Shown: piece after piece, positions 59,016-64,000 of the stretch
Position numbering within the stretch: the stretch's first letter is position 1
How the letters are laid out: the number at the start of each line of letters is the position of its first letter
Source: Cadophora sp. MPI-SDFR-AT-0126
Lineage: Eukaryota; Ascomycota; Leotiomycetes; Helotiales; Ploettnerulaceae
Assembly (NCBI GenBank): GCA_020747065.1
Contig: JAGMVK010000014.1
Location: 124,001-188,000, forward strand
Direction: 5' to 3'
Length of the DNA stretch: 64,000 nucleotides
The notes under the pieces: model-generated
What the model was told of the DNA's origin: nothing
Seen by the model: only the letters and a program-made list of their open reading frames with translations
Database searches by the model: none
Translations under genes and position numbers: made by a program

Positions 59016-62000
59016 CTAATTAGTAGTTAATACATACTATAAAGTAAATAAGTTATAGTAAGAAAAGTAGCGACTTTAATATTAAGTACTTAGCTATACT
59101 TAATAGATAACTCTTTAAAACTAAACTAATAAGTAGTGATTTAAGAGTAAGGGATAAGTATTATATTTAGACTATAAATCTTATATACTTATATATATAA
59201 TAATAGCAGCGATTCCTCTTTAATAATTATTAAGTTAACTACTTAACTCTAGCTAAAGAGCTTTTAAGTAAATAATACTATATCTAGAAGACTACTGATT
59301 TAGATACGAATTATAATTAAAGAAATACTAGCTATTTCAGACTAAAAAGGAAAAGTAAAGAAAAAAAAGGAAATAGTAGAAGTAGTATAGATAAAGCTAA
59401 AGCTAATAAAGGAATTACTAAAGGATCTAACGAAGCTTTTATAAGAGTTTTAGAGGCTCTTTTATAATAGTAGTAAAAAAAGCGAGTTCCTTTTCTAAGA
59501 CTACTAGAAGTACTTTAGAAATTAATCTCTTTTCTATTTTTCCCGGATAAGGAAATTAGAGTAGATTATACTATAAGACATATTATAAGCTAATAGTATT
59601 TATATATAATAGGATAAAGTATTAGTATCTATTATATTAGCTTAGATAGTATAAGCTAAAGATAATATTTAGCTAGAGGATTAGTTAAGGTTATAGATTC
59701 AGAACGCTCTTAAAATAGTACTAAACTAAATTCGAAGTACTTACTAAGTAACGACTTTAATTATCTAAATACTTTACTAAAAAGTACCTTTACTATATTA
59801 ATATAATAAATTAATAGTAGTAATTAATTCTGTTAAGTCGACTACTCTAAAGGAGGAAGAGGGGACGCGCTAATATATTTAGTTAAGAAGTAATTTCCTA
59901 AGGGCTAAGGTATCTTAGAGCTTAGATAATTTTACTACCGTTACTTATATAAAATTCACTATTTTAGATAATAATTTATATAGCGTAATACTATTAGTTT
60001 ATATAAAGAGGGAGTTCTTATTTACCCTTAGGAGAGGACCCTTAAATATAGTACTAATATAGAGACCGAATAAGAATTTATTACTAAATCTAGTGCTAGC
60101 CCCGGATATATACTTATAAGATAGATCTTTACCCTTATTTACGAGACCTAGACTTAATAGACTATATATAGAGTAGATACAATTATCTTAGTATATTTAG
60201 AATATATTAATATAGGGCTAATCGAAGTCCTTAGTAAGCCTTAGTAAGATATATATAAAAGAGCTTTAGTATAGTAGGTTTAAAGACTACTTAGATAAGA
60301 AACTATATATCTTTACTAACTTTTACTAGAAAGCTAGTATTAATTATAATATTTAGTACTAAGTATTTCTAATAATACTCTAAGATAGAGTAAGTTTATA
60401 CTATTATTAATACTTATAGAATAAGAGGTATAAATTTAATAATCTTATTAAAGTAATACGTACTAACTTCAAGATAGATAAGAGAGCTAACTAATTTCTT
60501 AGCTACTAGTTTAGCCTAACTTTCTTATTATTTTAAGTTAAGCCTTACTAGAAAAGTAAGCTAATTTTAGCTTAGTTAGAGAGCTTTACTAGAGAACTAT
60601 AAAGTATTTAACTTAGTCTTAAAAACAATAATATACGAAATAATAAGACGTTATATAATAAGCTTATATAGGGAGTATCTGGAAACCTACTCTTTAAGAT
60701 AGCGTTATTTTAAGCACTACTTATATTTCTTATATTAATAGATAACTTTTATATAGCTTTAAGCGTAAAAATAATCTATAAATCGGGATTATAAGTAGAA
60801 AAATACATTAGGTTAGGGCTAAATAACTATTATTCTTATATAGCGAATAGAAGAGCTCTTTATTTAGATCAGAGGATAAAGTTTTTAGTAAGTAATAAAT
60901 ATAGAACTAAATTCTAGCTTAAACTAGGTTATATAGGGTATATTATCTATAAGAAGATAGATTATTATAGTAATTATTATTCTAATAAGGAGTAAAGAGT
61001 ATTAAAAGTAAAGTACTTTACTAAGTATAAAGTAGAAGGTATAAAGGTAACTAATGATTTTTTTAAGGCTTACTTAGTATATACTAAGGGAATCGGATTA
61101 GATTTAGATTAGAACTAAGGAAGTCTTAAAATTCAGGAAGATAATCTAAATTCTTAGGATTTTAATACTTTATTATATTTTAATGATTTATTAATTAGTT
61201 CTAATAGTAGGAATAAAGACAAAAAGGCTTTTTTTATAATTATATTTATAGTAAGTAAGGTAGAGTATAATATATAAGATATAATAAAAAGGCTTAATAA
61301 ATAGAAGGTATTATATATACTAGAGAGTAGAATTTAAAAACTACCTTAAGAAAAGAGGTATATAACGTAATAGATAGATCGATTCTTTTAAGGTCTTCTT
61401 ATTAATATAGGAGTATTTAGTAAGAATATAGGAGGTATTAATTAATTACGTGTGTTATAGTGAGTTTAGAATATTAAGTACGATACTAGTTAATTAAGTA
61501 AGAGTTAAATCTAATTTGGAGCTAGTTCTTATATCTCCTTAGGAGTTACTATAGTAAATACCCTAGTTAGGGTTTTAGACTTTCATATTATAAATACAGA
61601 TATACTATTCTTAGTGTATTTACAATAGCTAGATAAGATAAGTGCGTACTATAATAACTTATAGAATATACTAGTTCAAAGAGATAAGAGGTACTTAATT
61701 ATACGAAAGAAGGAGTACTTATAGCTTCTTTTAAACTAGTATTATTAACTAATTGAACCTTTAGTTAATATAATTAGCTAGTGCTATTTAATAAAGGTAG
61801 AGATTTATTAGCTTTATAAACGATTTAGCTACCTATTAGTATAATATCTGTAGTATTTACTAGACTAAGCTAGCTATAAGTCTGATTCTAATATTATATT
61901 ATAAGTTAAAGAGATATATAAGTACTACTAGAAATATATAAATGCTTTATATAAATTCAGATTTAAACTATAAGATAATATAAACTTTAACTATATAGTT

Positions 62001-63115
62001 TATATTAATATTATATAGTTTAGAGAATAATATATACTTTATATAGTAAATAAGGCTATAGGATTTAGAGCTATAAAGCTACTCTAAAAGCGCTCCGGTT
62101 TAGCTATAACTTAAGCTACTTTTAATATATTTAAGTTAGTATAGATAGATATATATATTAGACCTCCTAACTTCGTTATTTATAACTATAAAACTAACTT
62201 TAACTCTACGGAGTTTCAAAGTGCACTTAGAGCTATAAGGAGTACGCTTAAACTTATCCTAGTAAAAGCGTATCACTTAATTAGTAAGGTAAAATAATAT
62301 TATTATCTACTTTAATATACCTACAAAATTATTATAGAAGAATACCTTAATATAAGCGATAAGGATCGCTTATAAATAGCTATTAAAGCTATTAATAATA
62401 TAGCTAAATTAAATAGCTTAATCTTTATACTTCTTATTTTCAGTACCTACTTAAAAATAATAGAAATAGATCTTCTAAATCTATTTATTTAATAATATAT
62501 AGAGACTATTAAAAGAGCTATAATAGAGGTGCGCTAAATATATGCGAAATAGTAAGTTAATGACACGCTAGTAACTCGTAATAGCCTTAATATAACGTAT
62601 ATTTATAATCTTAAGCTTTAAGATTAAGTATTAATCTAGTATAAAAAGAAGAGATAGAAGGAACTCTATACTTTCTTAGGAATAAAGGGCAAAGCATATA
62701 AAATAGATATAGATAATAGTAAAACACGTATATTTTATTTAATATTAATATATCTATTTAAGATAGATATATCTAGTATTAAATAAAAGAAAGAAAAATT
62801 ACTAAATATAACCTATAAGCTTAGCTTACTAGTCTGAAAAGCTTATACAACTATACTAAAAGCCCCCTAAATCGCTATTAAAGTCTTATTTATAAAACTA
62901 ATCCTAGAACTACTAATAATTAATAATAATTATAATACTAAAGTATTTCTAACTAAAAAAGAGATAAGAAATTAAGAGCTATTAATTAAGCTACGCGCAG
63001 AGGGTAAGATTACTACACTTAGTTTACTATTTCAGTAATTCTAATAAACTAAGTATAAAGCTCTTATTAAGAGAGGTATTTTTATACTAATTTCTAAAAG
63101 TGACCTTAGAGTAAG
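58799..63115 (+). mobile_element. Copia element copy 2, interrupted by copy 3
   Basis: Same family as the minus-strand element at 34080-41702. The 5' LTR is 58799-59015 (217 bp, starting TGTTGGTCCATAAGCC). The gag to integrase region continues in plus orientation. The integrase tail at about 61950-62560 shows YKTNFNS, AIKAINNIAKL and IEIDLLN, matching the minus-strand copy. It stops at 63115, at the position equivalent to 37378 in the first copy, where another LTR begins, so its RT and 3' LTR lie beyond the window. Confidence 0.85.
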
Positions 63116-63332
63116 TGTTGATCCGCAGGCCTATCCAAAGCATGTCTTAGCTAGAATAAGGAGTAGAACCACTTATAGAGGTAATTCGGTGGCGTTTCAG
63201 GAGGTAATATATAGTCTAGTACCTCTCACCTCCTCTTAGAAGAAAAACAGATTTTCTATACTATTAAGCTTAATATATATATATATGATATTTATATTTA
63301 ATTCTTAGTTTATATTTAGTATTAAACTAATA
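63116..63332 (+). repeat. 5' LTR of Copia copy 3
   Basis: Starts TGTTGATCCGCAGGCC, ends TATTAAACTAATA; equal in length to the LTR of copy 2. It has somewhat different transitions from copy 2, as expected of independent RIP. Confidence 0.85.
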
Positions 63333-64000
63333 CTAATTAGTAATTAATACGAACTATAGATAGATAAGTTACGATAAGATAAGTAGTAACTTAATATTAA
63401 GTACTTAATTATACTTTTTAAGCTATCTTTAAACTTAAATTAATAATTAATAATTCAGTAAGAGGGGACTAGTATTATATTTAGACTATAAATCTTATAT
63501 AGTAGTATATATAATAATAGTAATAATTCCTTTTTAATAATCGTTAAGTTAATTACTTAACTTTAATTAAGGAGTTTTTAAGTAAAAATTAGGTATTAGT
63601 TTTAGAATACTTCTAAATTAAGTACAAATTATAGCTAAAGAAATACTAATTACTTCAGATTAAGGTAAAAGAGAGAAAGAAATAGCTATAAGAGTAAAAA
63701 TAAAAGTAGTAGTAATATAGTTAGAACTGCGATTAGTAGAGATACTACTAGATAATACTATAAAGCTTTTATAAGAGTTTTAAAAGAACTTTTATAATAG
63801 CTATTTTAAGAGTAAATTCTTATTCCTAAACTTTTAGGAATATTTTAGAAATTAATCTTTAAATTACTTTACTTATATTAAGAAGATAGAATAAATATAC
63901 TTATATAATATATTATAAGTAAATAGTATATTTATATAGAAGAATAAGATATTAATTATAGTTATACTTACTTAAATAACTTAAACTAAAACTAACTTTT
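63116..64000 (+). mobile_element. Copia element copy 3 (5' part, runs off the window)
   Basis: The 5' LTR is 63116-63332 (217 bp), followed by the same leader and gag-proximal sequence that follows the LTR of copy 2 (compare 63333 onward with 59016 onward). It begins directly after GTAAG within copy 2's polyprotein region, so it is nested in copy 2. The target duplication GTAAG is predicted to recur after its 3' LTR outside the window. Confidence 0.85.

Overview
This window comes from a filamentous ascomycete (Pezizomycotina; a leotiomycete is possible, but that is a guess). The evidence is short GT-AG introns of about 50-110 bp, a Zn2Cys6 regulator, a Cdc24-like Rho-GEF, and a long AT-rich tract of degraded transposons carrying the marks of repeat-induced point mutation (RIP): C-to-T and G-to-A transitions, stop codons in every frame, and GC-rich relics only in a few islands. 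It divides sharply into a gene-bearing part (about 1-23,990) and a RIP-degraded part (about 23,990-64,000) with no credible intact protein gene.

Positions 658-8827 hold a compact five-gene set: a short-chain dehydrogenase (+), a DapA/N-acetylneuraminate-lyase-family aldolase (-), a four-Asp-box sialidase-like protein (-), a Zn2Cys6 transcription factor (+) and a second short-chain dehydrogenase (-). A glycosidase-like protein, a pyruvate-type aldolase, two oxidoreductases and a regulator together suggest a catabolic cluster for a sugar or keto-sugar acid, possibly sialic-acid-like. The motif CCGATCG recurs in the upstream regions of the aldolase, the sialidase/regulator pair and the second dehydrogenase, with a related CGGCT/AGCCG palindrome upstream of the first. 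It is a good candidate for the cluster regulator's binding site.

Positions 9482-13210 carry a Cdc24-like Rho guanine-nucleotide exchange factor that is now a pseudogene. A 1.8-kb Fot1/Pogo-type transposon (10267-12084, TA target duplication, inverted ends, RIP-degraded transposase) sits in the DH-domain coding exon. Removing it restores the reading frame exactly. A second lesion, a TAA stop 76 bp upstream of the insertion, looks like a CAA codon hit by RIP spreading from the transposon.

Positions 13,211-23,800 are gene-poor. They contain a conserved-looking coiled-coil protein (16942-18408), a Myb/SANT-like nuclear protein (20490-21791, -) and a ketopantoate-reductase-family enzyme (22681-23798, -). 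A GC-rich inverted repeat (23897-24021) lies at the edge of the degraded region.

In 24-64 kb I can resolve several mobile elements. One is a 5.6-kb element bounded by inverted arrays of an 18-bp repeat (24457-30071). Another is a 127-bp inverted-repeat element (31307-31433) with a truncated relative. A complete Ty1/Copia element lies on the minus strand (34080-41702) with 215-bp LTRs. A 240-bp hAT-like MITE lies at 53776-54015. Two Copia copies of the same family lie on the plus strand, one inserted into the other (58799-63115 and 63116 to beyond the window). Minisatellites are at 46.0, 52.35 and 57.6 kb. The remainder is RIP-degraded DNA whose origin I could not identify.
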